Origin: Verrucomicrobiia bacterium
Lineage (GTDB): Bacteria > Verrucomicrobiota > Verrucomicrobiia > Limisphaerales > UBA1319
Assembly: GCA_017880715.1 (NCBI GenBank)
Contig: JADGRT010000059.1
Location: 1-10,723, forward strand
Length of the DNA stretch: 10,723 nt
Direction: 5' to 3'
How positions within the stretch are numbered: the stretch's first letter is position 1; each line of letters starts with the position of its first letter. The notes beneath the pieces were generated by a model that ran no database searches, had not been told where the DNA came from, and worked only from the letters and a program-made list of their open reading frames with translations. The position numbers were made by a program, and so were the translations under genes. Below are positions 1-6,885 of this stretch, piece by piece.

Positions 1-494
1 TCCGGCTGGCTTTCCAGATAAGCCTTGGAGCGGTAGATCCAGCGTTCCTTGCCCAAGTCATCGGCGCGGTAGCCTTTCATCTGCAACTGCTCCAGCGGGC
101 CGGGTTCCTTGAAGCAACGGCCGCAGCGTTGGCACGTGCTCATGAACAGGTCGAGCTGCTGCTGGATGTCGCCGATCTGGTCGGTGGCGTTTTCGAATTC
201 CTTGCTCATGGTGATCGCTTTTTCCGGGCAGACATCGGCGCAGCGGCCGCAATAGGTGCAACGGCGTCCCAGGTATTTCAAAATGCGCACCTCCTGGCAG
301 ACATCGTACACCAGGATTTCACGAGCCGGGCAGTTGTTGGCGCAGCCGGCGCAACCGATGCACTTCATCGCGTCAAACAGGGGACGGCCGCGAAAGCGCT
401 CGGGCAGCGGCCGCGCCTGGCGGGGGTAGGGCAGGGTGACTTTGCCGGCCCGCAGGCAGATCAGTGTTTCCTTGAATTTGCTGAGTAATGACAT
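1..494 (-). CDS. hycF: HycF/NuoI-like 2x[4Fe-4S] ferredoxin subunit of group 4 hydrogenase (3' end beyond window)
   Basis: Electron-transfer subunit expected to pass electrons between the input module and the [NiFe] small subunit on the cytoplasmic side of the membrane complex. The 164 visible residues contain two classical CxxCxxCxxxCP clusters (C45/C48/C51/C55 and C79/C82/C85/C89), the NuoI/HycF pattern. A third cysteine group, CQRCGRC (C121, C124, C127), lies where E. coli HycF, as I remember it, begins a zinc-ribbon-like tail; the second half would be off the left edge. The ATG at 492-494 was chosen because a good ribosome site (TGAGGAAG) lies 5 nt upstream and it follows the stop of the HycD-like gene by 17 nt. 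The frame stays open to base 1, so the gene is partial only because of the window edge. E. coli HycF is about 180 residues, so little should be missing. The family is secure; the exact paralogue (HycF or HyfH) is not. Confidence 0.9.
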   Translation of the reverse strand, partial: MSLLSKFKETLICLRAGKVTLPYPRQARPLPERFRGRPLFDAMKCIGCAGCANNCPAREILVYDVCQEVRILKYLGRRCTYCGRCADVCPEKAITMSKEFENATDQIGDIQQQLDLFMSTCQRCGRCFKEPGPLEQLQMKGYRADDLGKERWIYRSKAYLESQP

Positions 495-499
495 GGCGG

Positions 500-507
500 C
501 TTCCTCA
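500..507 (-). promoter_or_regulatory. Ribosome binding site of the HycF-like gene
   Basis: Read on the minus strand this is TGAGGAAG, with its GAGG core 8 nt before the ATG at 492-494. It lies entirely in the 17-nt gap after the HycD-like stop codon. It is one of the clearest Shine-Dalgarno sites in the operon and fixes the start of the partial ferredoxin gene. Confidence 0.65.
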
Positions 508-511
508 AAGT

Positions 512-1438
512 TCAATAGCCATACACGGCCATCCCCAAAGCAATCACGGAGATGCCCACTAATAGGGCGTAATACCGAATGGCTTGATCCATTCGGTAGC
601 GCGCATGCGTGGCCGCAACCCAGGTTACTCCCAATACCATAACCAGGCATTTGGCGAGGTGAATTAAAACATCCAAAGGATACAGGCCGGTGTGCCCCCA
701 CGGTATGAATAGGGCTACGAACAGCGCGCTGTAGATGACCAGCTTGGCCATTTGCACGTATTTAAACAGGGCTAGTTTGGGGCCGGAATATTCCATCAGC
801 GGTCCTTCCATGATTTCCGTTTCGGCTTCGGCAATGTCGAAAGGCACCCGTTGCACGAATGCCTGGAAAGAGATCAGCATAACCCCCAGCATGATCAATC
901 CCGACCACGGAAAGCCTGCCGCGGCATAAACCGATCCGGCGAGGACCTGGTCGAGCCGGAACGAGTGAACGTGGATGGCGCCGATAACCATCGCCACGAC
1001 CAGCAGCGGCTCGAGCGTGATCAGGGACATCATCTCGCGATTCATGCCAATGAGTGAATAAGTCGAGCCGGCGGCCAATCCTGCCAGCATGGTGGCAATC
1101 CCGCACAGCGTCAGCAGGTAGATCAATACCAACACATCGCCGATTCCATTGGCAGGCGCGTGCGAGCCGAAAGGCACCAGGCAGGCGACCGTCATGATCG
1201 CCGCAAACGACAGGTACACCGCGAACCGTTGCATGGGCGGCGACTCACCCGATTCGATATCTTCCTTGCCCAGGAGCTTTAGCAGATCGTAATAGGGCTG
1301 CCAAAGCGGCGGGCCTTGCCGCGACTGGATTCGAGCCGTCAGCTTGCGCAGCACACCTTCAAAAAAGGGCGCTACGATCAGGACGATGACCACATTCGCC
1401 AGTCCGCCAAGAATCTCGATGATCGCTTTGCCGCTCAT
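512..1438 (-). CDS. hycD: HycD/NuoH-like membrane subunit of group 4 [NiFe] hydrogenase
   Basis: Integral membrane protein that anchors the hydrogenase catalytic arm and links it to the ion-translocating subunit. The 308 residues match the length of E. coli HycD (about 307). It is strongly hydrophobic, with roughly eight membrane segments. Two NuoH-family signatures are visible: ARIQSRQGPP followed by a KLLGKED segment in the first cytoplasmic loop (about residues 35-60), and RVPFDIAEAETEIMEGP near residue 200, with its acidic residues intact. The ATG at 1436-1438 overlaps the large-subunit stop by 4 nt (ATGA), and a GGAAGG ribosome site lies just upstream, so translational coupling is likely. 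A longer in-frame ATG at 1541-1543 exists but would reach back over the large-subunit gene and lacks family similarity. Nothing looks broken. Confidence 0.93.
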   Translation of the reverse strand: MSGKAIIEILGGLANVVIVLIVAPFFEGVLRKLTARIQSRQGPPLWQPYYDLLKLLGKEDIESGESPPMQRFAVYLSFAAIMTVACLVPFGSHAPANGIGDVLVLIYLLTLCGIATMLAGLAAGSTYSLIGMNREMMSLITLEPLLVVAMVIGAIHVHSFRLDQVLAGSVYAAAGFPWSGLIMLGVMLISFQAFVQRVPFDIAEAETEIMEGPLMEYSGPKLALFKYVQMAKLVIYSALFVALFIPWGHTGLYPLDVLIHLAKCLVMVLGVTWVAATHARYRMDQAIRYYALLVGISVIALGMAVYGY

Positions 1439-3111
1439 AGCACCTTCCTTCGCGCCATTTCTCTCAACTCCTCCTGCGTGTACACCGTCGTTTTCCCCGA
1501 CCGGATATCCACGATTTCCATACGGTCGGTGCAGGAGAAGCACGGATCGATGCTGCCCAGTGAGATGGTCATGTCAGCCAATTGCTGGTCCTTGATCATG
1601 GCGGGAATGCCCTGGAGATTCTGATAGGTGGGCGCACGCACCCGCCAGCGGCGTGGACGGTTGTTTTCGCCCGTAATGACAAAATGATGGGCTTCGCCCC
1701 GGGGCGCCTCCACGGACGACATGCCCATGCGACCGATCGGCAGTTCGTCCGGGAGCTGCAATTGAAGCGGACCTTCCGGCATTTTTTCCAGACACTGTCG
1801 GATGATGCGAATGGACTCAAAAACCTCCTGGGCTCGCACCAACAGACGCGACCAGACGTCGCCGCCGGTGCCGGTGATAACCTTGAATTCGACGCGGTCA
1901 TACGCGGCGTACGGGTGGTCCCGCCGACAATCGATGTCCACGCCGGCGGCCCGCGCGACCGGTCCGATCAGGCCGACATTCTTGACCAGCTCGGGGCTGG
2001 TGACGCCGATGCCGAGGGTTCGCTTTTGCAGGTTGCGATCACCCGCGACGGCTTCGACCACCGCCCGCCATTCCTGCTCGACCTTGAGCAGCACCTGCTG
2101 CAATTCCGCCTTAAGTTCGGCCGTAAAGTCCCAGCGCACGCCGCCAATCAAACACAGCGCGTAGGTCTTGCGATTGCCGCTGATTTTCTCCGCCATCCAC
2201 ATCAACGGCTCGCGAATGCGAAAACTCTGCATGAAAAGCGTATCGAACCCCACGATGTGACAGGCCAGGCCCACCCAAAGCAGATGGCTGTGGAGCCGCT
2301 CCAGCTCGAGCATGATGGTGCGGATAAACTCGGCGCGCGGGGGCGGCTTGATGGCCGCCGCCTGTTCGACTGCTTGGGCGTAAGCCACATTATGCACGCA
2401 GCCGCAAATGCCGCAGATCCGCTCGGCGGCCATGGGAATCTCGTTGTAGGTGAGCACCGACTCGCCGAGTTTCTCGATGCCGCGATGCGCCATGAAGCCG
2501 CGATACTCGCAGCCCCGCACCATTTCGCCTTCCACGTAAAGCCGGAAATGCGCCGGTTCATCGAGGGTGGGGTGAAACGGTCCGAAAGGTATGACCATGC
2601 AGCCCTCCGGCGGTTCGTCGAACGCAAATTCGCGATCTTCGTCATATCCCTCCGGAACAAAATTCCAGGCTACATCTTTCCGCAACGGATGTTTGCCCTC
2701 AGGCCAGCCATCGGGCAGCACCAGCCGTTTGGGGTAAGGGTGTCCAACCGGCTCGATGCCCAGCAAATCGCGAAATTCGCGTTCCGCCCAGTTCGCCGCC
2801 GGCACTTCCTTCGAGATGCTGTCCACTTTCGGCGGGTTGCCGGTCAAGTGCGTCAGCAGGCTGCACAGCAGGCCCGTTCGATCAAAGGCAAAATGGTGCG
2901 CCACCAGAAAACTATCCGAATACGGCCGGTCATCGGAACCAATGCTGGTGACATAACGCGCATCCAGATCTCGAAACACGAACCGGCATATGCTTTTGAG
3001 CGCCGCTGAATCCACGAAGACAAACAAACGGCCGTTCCCGGGCAGGTCGGCCCGCTGGATGGCGACTCCAAATTGATCCTTCAACCGTTCGATGATTTTG
3101 TGTGCGGGCAT
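1435..3111 (-). CDS. hycE: HycE-like [NiFe] hydrogenase large subunit (NuoC-NuoD fusion type)
   Basis: Catalytic subunit that interconverts protons and H2 at a Ni-Fe centre. The 558 residues fit the fused architecture of E. coli HycE (569). Residues 1-150 form a NuoC/30-kDa-like domain containing the NWAEREFRDLLGI signature and HPLRKD. Residues 165-558 form the NuoD/49-kDa-like hydrogenase domain. The L1 motif RICGICGCVH supplies C233 and C236; the L2 motif DPCFSCTDR supplies C524 and C527. All four metal ligands are present, so this is a true hydrogenase and not a respiratory NuoD. After R530 comes a 28-residue tail beginning with M531, the same position at which HycI-type proteases cleave E. 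coli HycE after nickel insertion. The start lies 2 nt after the antiporter-gene stop and the 3' end overlaps the HycD-like gene. Assignment to a group 4 subgroup needs a tree. Confidence 0.96.
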   Translation of the reverse strand: MPAHKIIERLKDQFGVAIQRADLPGNGRLFVFVDSAALKSICRFVFRDLDARYVTSIGSDDRPYSDSFLVAHHFAFDRTGLLCSLLTHLTGNPPKVDSISKEVPAANWAEREFRDLLGIEPVGHPYPKRLVLPDGWPEGKHPLRKDVAWNFVPEGYDEDREFAFDEPPEGCMVIPFGPFHPTLDEPAHFRLYVEGEMVRGCEYRGFMAHRGIEKLGESVLTYNEIPMAAERICGICGCVHNVAYAQAVEQAAAIKPPPRAEFIRTIMLELERLHSHLLWVGLACHIVGFDTLFMQSFRIREPLMWMAEKISGNRKTYALCLIGGVRWDFTAELKAELQQVLLKVEQEWRAVVEAVAGDRNLQKRTLGIGVTSPELVKNVGLIGPVARAAGVDIDCRRDHPYAAYDRVEFKVITGTGGDVWSRLLVRAQEVFESIRIIRQCLEKMPEGPLQLQLPDELPIGRMGMSSVEAPRGEAHHFVITGENNRPRRWRVRAPTYQNLQGIPAMIKDQQLADMTISLGSIDPCFSCTDRMEIVDIRSGKTTVYTQEELREMARRKVL

Positions 3112-3113
3112 GG

Positions 3114-5060
3114 TTACGCAGGGTTAACGGGGGGTGAAGGGGTTTGGGCCACCGGAGCCGGCCGCTGCGGTTTGGCGGGCGCGCCGCCCAGCCAGTGGAA
3201 ATAACGTTTTAGCGCGCCATAAAAGTGATCGGCATGATACCGGTTTTGATACGTTTCCCGGGCATAGCCGCAGAGCCAAGGCACGGTTTGCCGCCGCTGC
3301 GCCCCGCCCAGTTTGGTCAGGGCGCGGGCCAGGACGATGAGAAGACCCACCACCATCACGAGAGCTACCGGCGCCAGCACGGCATTGCCACCCAAACCTT
3401 GCGCGCCCCGCCAGAGTCCCCAGGTGACCGGGGTTGACTTGGCCAGGACGGTTCCGAAACCTTGCTGACTGGCTTGCAGGGCGTGGTGGATGATGCTCAG
3501 GGCTACCATGGGAAACAACCCCAGCCCCACGCACAGGGTCGCCAGCACCAATTGGGGCAAGCGCATCATCCAACCGACTTCCAACGAGGGTTGCCGCGCC
3601 GCCTGGGCGGCCACCAGACTGCTGGTGCGCGAAAGAAAACTTACGCCGAAGAATTTCATGAAGAGGGCCAACGTGATCGCGCTGGTGAAGATCGCCACCA
3701 CGGCGCAGATCGGCAGAAACCGGGCGGCTCCGTCCGCCTGAAGGGTGGCCACGTAGATGCACCATTTGCTGGCAAACCCATTGAACAACGGCACCCCGGC
3801 GATGGACAAGGATCCAATCAAGGCGGTGATCGCCGTAAAGGGCATGTGCTTCATCAGTCCGCCGAGTTTGTTCATGTCCTGCGTGCCCGTGGCATGCAGG
3901 ATCGATCCCGCATTAAGAAATAAAAGACTCTTGAACAGGCCGTGATTGATCGTGTGGAACAACGCGCCGTATAACCCGAACGCTGCCAGGTTGGTCAGCC
4001 GCGCATCGGACGACGCGAGCAAACAGAGGCACGCGCCCAGTCCCAGCAGGATGTAGCCACCTTGGCCGATGCTCGAAAAGGCCAGCAGCCGCTTGGTCTG
4101 GTGCTGTCGCAGGGCTTGCGTCGTGCCAACAAACAGGGTGATCGTGCCCAGGACCGCGATGATCGCGCCCCACATGGCCATCGGATAATCCGCTTTGGCT
4201 TCCGGCGGAACCAGCCATAAAAAGTATCGCATCAAACCATAGACGCCGGTCTTGATCATGACACCCGATAGCAGGGCGCTGACGGGTGACGGCGCGGCTG
4301 GATGGGCATCAGGCAACCAGATTTGTCCAAACGGCCAGGTGCCCAGCTTGATGCCAAAGCCCACCAGGAATAACGCAAAAGCCACAGCTACCTGGATGGG
4401 ATGCTCACGTAACAACAACGGCAGGTGTTCGCTGACCGTGTCAAAATCATAGATCAGATGGGCGCTGTTGACGGCGCCGGTAACACCTTTCGCCGCCAGC
4501 ATGCCCGCGCCGATCATCGTGGCGGCACAGGCGATCTGCATCATGGCCAGGTATTTGTTGGCGGCGTGAAGGTTCTCGGGTTTGTCGTGCTCGTACCGGA
4601 TCAGGGCATAGCCGGTCAGGGTCATCATCTGCCAGAAGATGAAAAAGAAATACATCATGTCGGTGGTGCTCACCAGGCCGTACATGGCGGCGATAAACAG
4701 TAAAAAATTCGGGTAGTATCGCCGCACACTGTAGGCGCGGTAATGATCCAGGTAGGCGATGGAGTACAAAGCGGCCGGCAGGGCCACGGTGGCGATGAGT
4801 CCAAGAAAAATGGCGCTCAGACCGTCCACGTACAATCGCAGGGCGAAACCCATCTGCGGCACCGTTAAGAAGGTGAAAGCTTTGCCGGGTCCATACAGCA
4901 GCACCCGGGCCACGGCATGAAAAGTCAGCAAGCTGGAACCGGCGACGCATCCAAAGGCAATCCATCCGGCCAGCGTGCGTCGCGAGGCCACCCATCCGGT
5001 GAGCAGGGCGCCGAGGCCACAAAGCAACATCGCGGCGACCATGGCGTGTTCGGGGCTCAT
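3114..5060 (-). CDS. hyfB: HyfB/HycC-like antiporter-type proton-pumping membrane subunit
   Basis: Member of the NuoL/M/N-Mrp antiporter family that carries ions across the membrane when electrons flow through the attached hydrogenase. The 648 residues lie between HycC (about 608) and HyfB (about 672), with about 14-16 hydrophobic segments. Conserved channel elements are visible: K238 in a GIKLG segment, then WLPDAHPAAPSPVSALLSG, K270 in VMIKTGVYG, K323 in KRLLAFSSIGQGGY, HTINHGLFKSLLFLNAGS with K377, and K432 in the broken helix FNGFASKW. The C-terminus has the HyfB-like PWLCGY motif and a proline-rich hydrophilic tail. The odd feature is Q144 in FIFWQMMTLTGY, where the family normally carries the membrane-buried glutamate of TM5 (FWE). 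The start overlaps the protease stop by 4 nt (ATGA), with a GGAG site 11 nt upstream. Confidence 0.94.
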   Translation of the reverse strand: MSPEHAMVAAMLLCGLGALLTGWVASRRTLAGWIAFGCVAGSSLLTFHAVARVLLYGPGKAFTFLTVPQMGFALRLYVDGLSAIFLGLIATVALPAALYSIAYLDHYRAYSVRRYYPNFLLFIAAMYGLVSTTDMMYFFFIFWQMMTLTGYALIRYEHDKPENLHAANKYLAMMQIACAATMIGAGMLAAKGVTGAVNSAHLIYDFDTVSEHLPLLLREHPIQVAVAFALFLVGFGIKLGTWPFGQIWLPDAHPAAPSPVSALLSGVMIKTGVYGLMRYFLWLVPPEAKADYPMAMWGAIIAVLGTITLFVGTTQALRQHQTKRLLAFSSIGQGGYILLGLGACLCLLASSDARLTNLAAFGLYGALFHTINHGLFKSLLFLNAGSILHATGTQDMNKLGGLMKHMPFTAITALIGSLSIAGVPLFNGFASKWCIYVATLQADGAARFLPICAVVAIFTSAITLALFMKFFGVSFLSRTSSLVAAQAARQPSLEVGWMMRLPQLVLATLCVGLGLFPMVALSIIHHALQASQQGFGTVLAKSTPVTWGLWRGAQGLGGNAVLAPVALVMVVGLLIVLARALTKLGGAQRRQTVPWLCGYARETYQNRYHADHFYGALKRYFHWLGGAPAKPQRPAPVAQTPSPPVNPA

Positions 5061-5614
5061 GGCTTGAGGTTCTCCATTTCAACGGCTGGCATACGAGCTT
5101 GCCAGACGTCCAGGGCGTTTCGGGACTGCGGCACGATCAGGGAGGCGAGCAAATCGCGGAGGAGAACGAGGGTGGTTTGTACCGGTTCCGAGAGGGCAGC
5201 GCCAGGTTTCAAAGATAGGGGTTGAACGCCGAGCAGCCAGGCTCGGCTGTGGTGGTTGGACTCCACCATGCCCGCCAGCAAACTCAAGGACAGTTTGTGG
5301 GTGGAGACTTGCGGAAACCGCGCCCAGATTTCGCTCGCATTCAGCCAAACCACCGAACCGGGCGCGCCCGAAAAATGCACGGCATCGAGGAATATCACGT
5401 GATCGAAAAGGTCATGCGAAAGGCGGTTGACCCAGAGCTCCGGTGATGTGTCGGCGATCACAACGGAGATCCGTGGCGAGGTCTGCCCGACAGGGGCCAA
5501 AGTCTCGGCCAGTCGCACCCCGAAACCGTCATCGCCCAGCTCGACGTTGCCGATGCCGACCAGGCAAACGCGGCCTTTCAATGCGGTGTTCAATTGAGCG
5601 CGCAGATCCGGCAT
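5057..5614 (-). CDS. hycI: HycI-type [NiFe] hydrogenase maturation endopeptidase
   Basis: Cytoplasmic peptidase that removes the C-terminal tail of the hydrogenase large subunit once nickel is in place, letting the active site close. The 185-residue protein shows the M52/HybD-HycI pattern: GIGNVELGDDGFG at residues 20-32, the FLDAV aspartate D77, the STHKLSL histidine H106 and a GVQP motif at 129-132. The acidic residue of the first motif, D77 and H106 correspond to the nickel-sensing/catalytic ligands known for HycI. The ATG at 5612-5614 was chosen because the recognisable fold begins right after it, it shares a TGATG junction with the upstream flavoprotein gene, and a GGGAGAAG ribosome site lies 7 nt away. 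The open frame continues upstream to 5905, but that part reads across the flavoprotein gene and is not protein-like. Its natural substrate is presumably the large subunit encoded two genes downstream. Confidence 0.93.
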   Translation of the reverse strand: MPDLRAQLNTALKGRVCLVGIGNVELGDDGFGVRLAETLAPVGQTSPRISVVIADTSPELWVNRLSHDLFDHVIFLDAVHFSGAPGSVVWLNASEIWARFPQVSTHKLSLSLLAGMVESNHHSRAWLLGVQPLSLKPGAALSEPVQTTLVLLRDLLASLIVPQSRNALDVWQARMPAVEMENLKP

Positions 5615-6462
5615 CAGATGTCTTCTCCCAGTTTTTTGATCTGCTCGAAGGTGAACACCGGTCCGTCCATGCAGACGTAGGCGACGCCGATGCAGCAATG
5701 ACCGCATTTGCCCACGCCGCACTTCATGTATCGCTCGAGCGTGGAAACGATGTTGCGATCCGCAAACCCCATGGTGGTGAGATCCTTGATCACGAATCGG
5801 AACATGATGGGCGGCCCGCACACGAAAGCGATGGTGTCCGCCACCGGCACCTGGACGCCTGGTTTCTTGAACAGGCTGCCCACCACGCCGACGTTGCCTT
5901 TCCAATCCGGATCGCCGCGGTCAACGGTCAAATTGAATTCGACGCCGGCGGATTGCTCCCACTGGCGCAAGTTGGTCAGATACATCAACTCCTGGGGCGT
6001 CTTCGATCCGTAATAAATCTGGATTTTCCGGTATTGATCCCGATGCTTCAGTGCATAGACGATGCAGGAACGCAAGGGAATCAATCCGATGCCGCCCGCC
6101 ACAAAGACGAGATTCTTTCCCTGGTACTCCGCCATGGGAAACCCGTTGCCGTAGGGTCCCCGGACGGCAAACGGGTCGCCGGCTTGTAACGCGTGCAGTG
6201 CGCCGGTGACACTACCCACTTTGCGCACGGTGAAGAAAAAGTCGTCTTCGGTCGGGCTGGGGGGCAGCGAGGCGGGAAATTCGCCGGCCCCAAACAAGGA
6301 TACCTGGGCGAACTGACCGGGACGGAAACGCTTGAACGCCTGCTGATCGGCGGGATCTTCGAAATGCCAGTAAAAGGTTTTGACTTCGGCGATATCGTCC
6401 ACCACCCGGTCCACCACGGCGAGCTTGGGCTGATAGATGTTGTCGGGGGTTGGGCTAGCCAT
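5614..6462 (-). CDS. HydG-like FAD/NAD(P)-binding [2Fe-2S] oxidoreductase subunit (hydrogenase gamma subunit family)
   Basis: Flavoprotein of the ferredoxin-NADP reductase superfamily, related to the gamma subunit of soluble NAD(P)-linked (group 3b) hydrogenases/sulfhydrogenases and to the DHOD electron-transfer subunit. It would exchange hydride with NAD(P)H and pass single electrons on. In 282 residues: an FAD-binding barrel (about 10-110, with FRPGQFAQVS and GPYGNGFP at 102-109), an NAD(P) domain (GGIGLIPLRS from 123, YGSKTPQEL from 151, DRGDPDW from 181, CGPPIM at 215-220) and a C-terminal [2Fe-2S] motif with C248, C253, C256 and C264 in CGVGKCGHC...YVC. NAD versus NADP preference cannot be read safely. 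It is the first gene after the repeat-filled gap and no strong ribosome site precedes the ATG at 6460-6462. It is named HydG in archaeal systems and is unrelated to the [FeFe] maturase of that name. Confidence 0.92.
   Translation of the reverse strand: MASPTPDNIYQPKLAVVDRVVDDIAEVKTFYWHFEDPADQQAFKRFRPGQFAQVSLFGAGEFPASLPPSPTEDDFFFTVRKVGSVTGALHALQAGDPFAVRGPYGNGFPMAEYQGKNLVFVAGGIGLIPLRSCIVYALKHRDQYRKIQIYYGSKTPQELMYLTNLRQWEQSAGVEFNLTVDRGDPDWKGNVGVVGSLFKKPGVQVPVADTIAFVCGPPIMFRFVIKDLTTMGFADRNIVSTLERYMKCGVGKCGHCCIGVAYVCMDGPVFTFEQIKKLGEDI
5622..5629 (-). promoter_or_regulatory. Ribosome binding site of the maturation protease gene
   Basis: On the minus strand this is GGGAGAAG, ending 7 nt before the ATG at 5612-5614. 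It lies inside the last codons of the flavoprotein gene. It supports the short start for the protease over the much longer open frame extending to 5905. Confidence 0.6.
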
Positions 6463-6550
6463 GGCAGATCTCGATTGTCGGCGTTTGCGCTCCTGATATT
6501 CCCTCGATCAGCCGGAGGGACGAGGGACTAATGGGTAGTGGCGGAAGGGA

Positions 6551-6819
6551 GACAAGCTGTCCAATACCACTAGGAATTGAGCTGCAGGCGCCGGTTTTTG
6601 TCCCGACGGGACAAACGAGAATAGCCCAGCGTTTCAACGCTGGGTGCGGACGGATCGACGGTTGAGTCCCGAAGGGACGGCTGAATTTGTAGTTCTCAGC
6701 CGTCCCTTCGGGACTTGGCACACCCAGGCCACGGTCCCAGCGTTGAAACGCTGGGCTATTCTCAACCATCCCTCCGGGATGACGGCGTTGAAAAGCTAGC
6801 GGCATTGGACAAGCTGTCC
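6551..6819. repeat. Nested inverted-repeat element filling the intra-operon gap
   Basis: The 423 bp between the HydB-like stop (6886) and the flavoprotein start (6462) hold no credible gene and consist largely of concentric palindromes. The outermost sequence is a 12-bp direct repeat, GACAAGCTGTCC, at 6551-6562 and 6808-6819; it is also nearly self-complementary. Inside lie a hairpin TTTGTCCCG-A-CGGGACAAA (6597-6615), a perfect 28-bp inverted repeat (6617-6644 with 6736-6763) whose arms each contain a palindrome (CCCAGCGTT/AACGCTGGG), a central 20-bp stem (6665-6684 with 6696-6715), and a small hairpin CATCCC-TCC-GGGATG (6767-6781). No transposase is encoded. The style resembles dispersed palindromic repeats in verrucomicrobial and planctomycete genomes, which is an impression from memory. 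It could be a non-autonomous mobile element, an mRNA-processing site or an attenuator. Confidence 0.8.
6665..6715. repeat. Central 20-bp perfect stem-loop of the nested repeat
   Basis: Arms 6665-6684 and 6696-6715 are perfectly complementary over 20 bp with an 11-nt loop. Each arm contains a smaller palindrome, GTCCC-GAA-GGGAC. In RNA it would be extremely stable on either strand. No run of U follows it on the minus strand, so it does not look like a normal intrinsic terminator for the operon. Confidence 0.85.
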
Positions 6820-6885
6820 CCACTCCGGCGCGCGACATCGCAGGTAAGATGGGTCCGGGGCATCTTGTCCCTGCCATGGCAGAGG

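Noticed and set aside
1582..3009. A 475-codon open frame on the plus strand
   Set aside because: It lies antisense to the HycE-like gene, whose protein has clear catalytic motifs. The plus-strand translation is rich in His, Arg and Gly with no family-like motif, as expected for a shadow frame in GC-rich DNA.
5615..5905. Upstream extension of the maturation protease to an ATG near 5905
   Set aside because: It overlaps the flavoprotein gene out of frame, its sequence is arginine-rich and not protein-like, and the short start has a good ribosome site and begins where the protease fold begins.
6597..6715. Intrinsic terminator within the operon gap
   Set aside because: The hairpins are strong but no T-run follows them in the direction of transcription.
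6551..6819. CRISPR array
   Set aside because: The repeats are inverted and nested, not direct repeats with regular unique spacers, and there are no cas genes.
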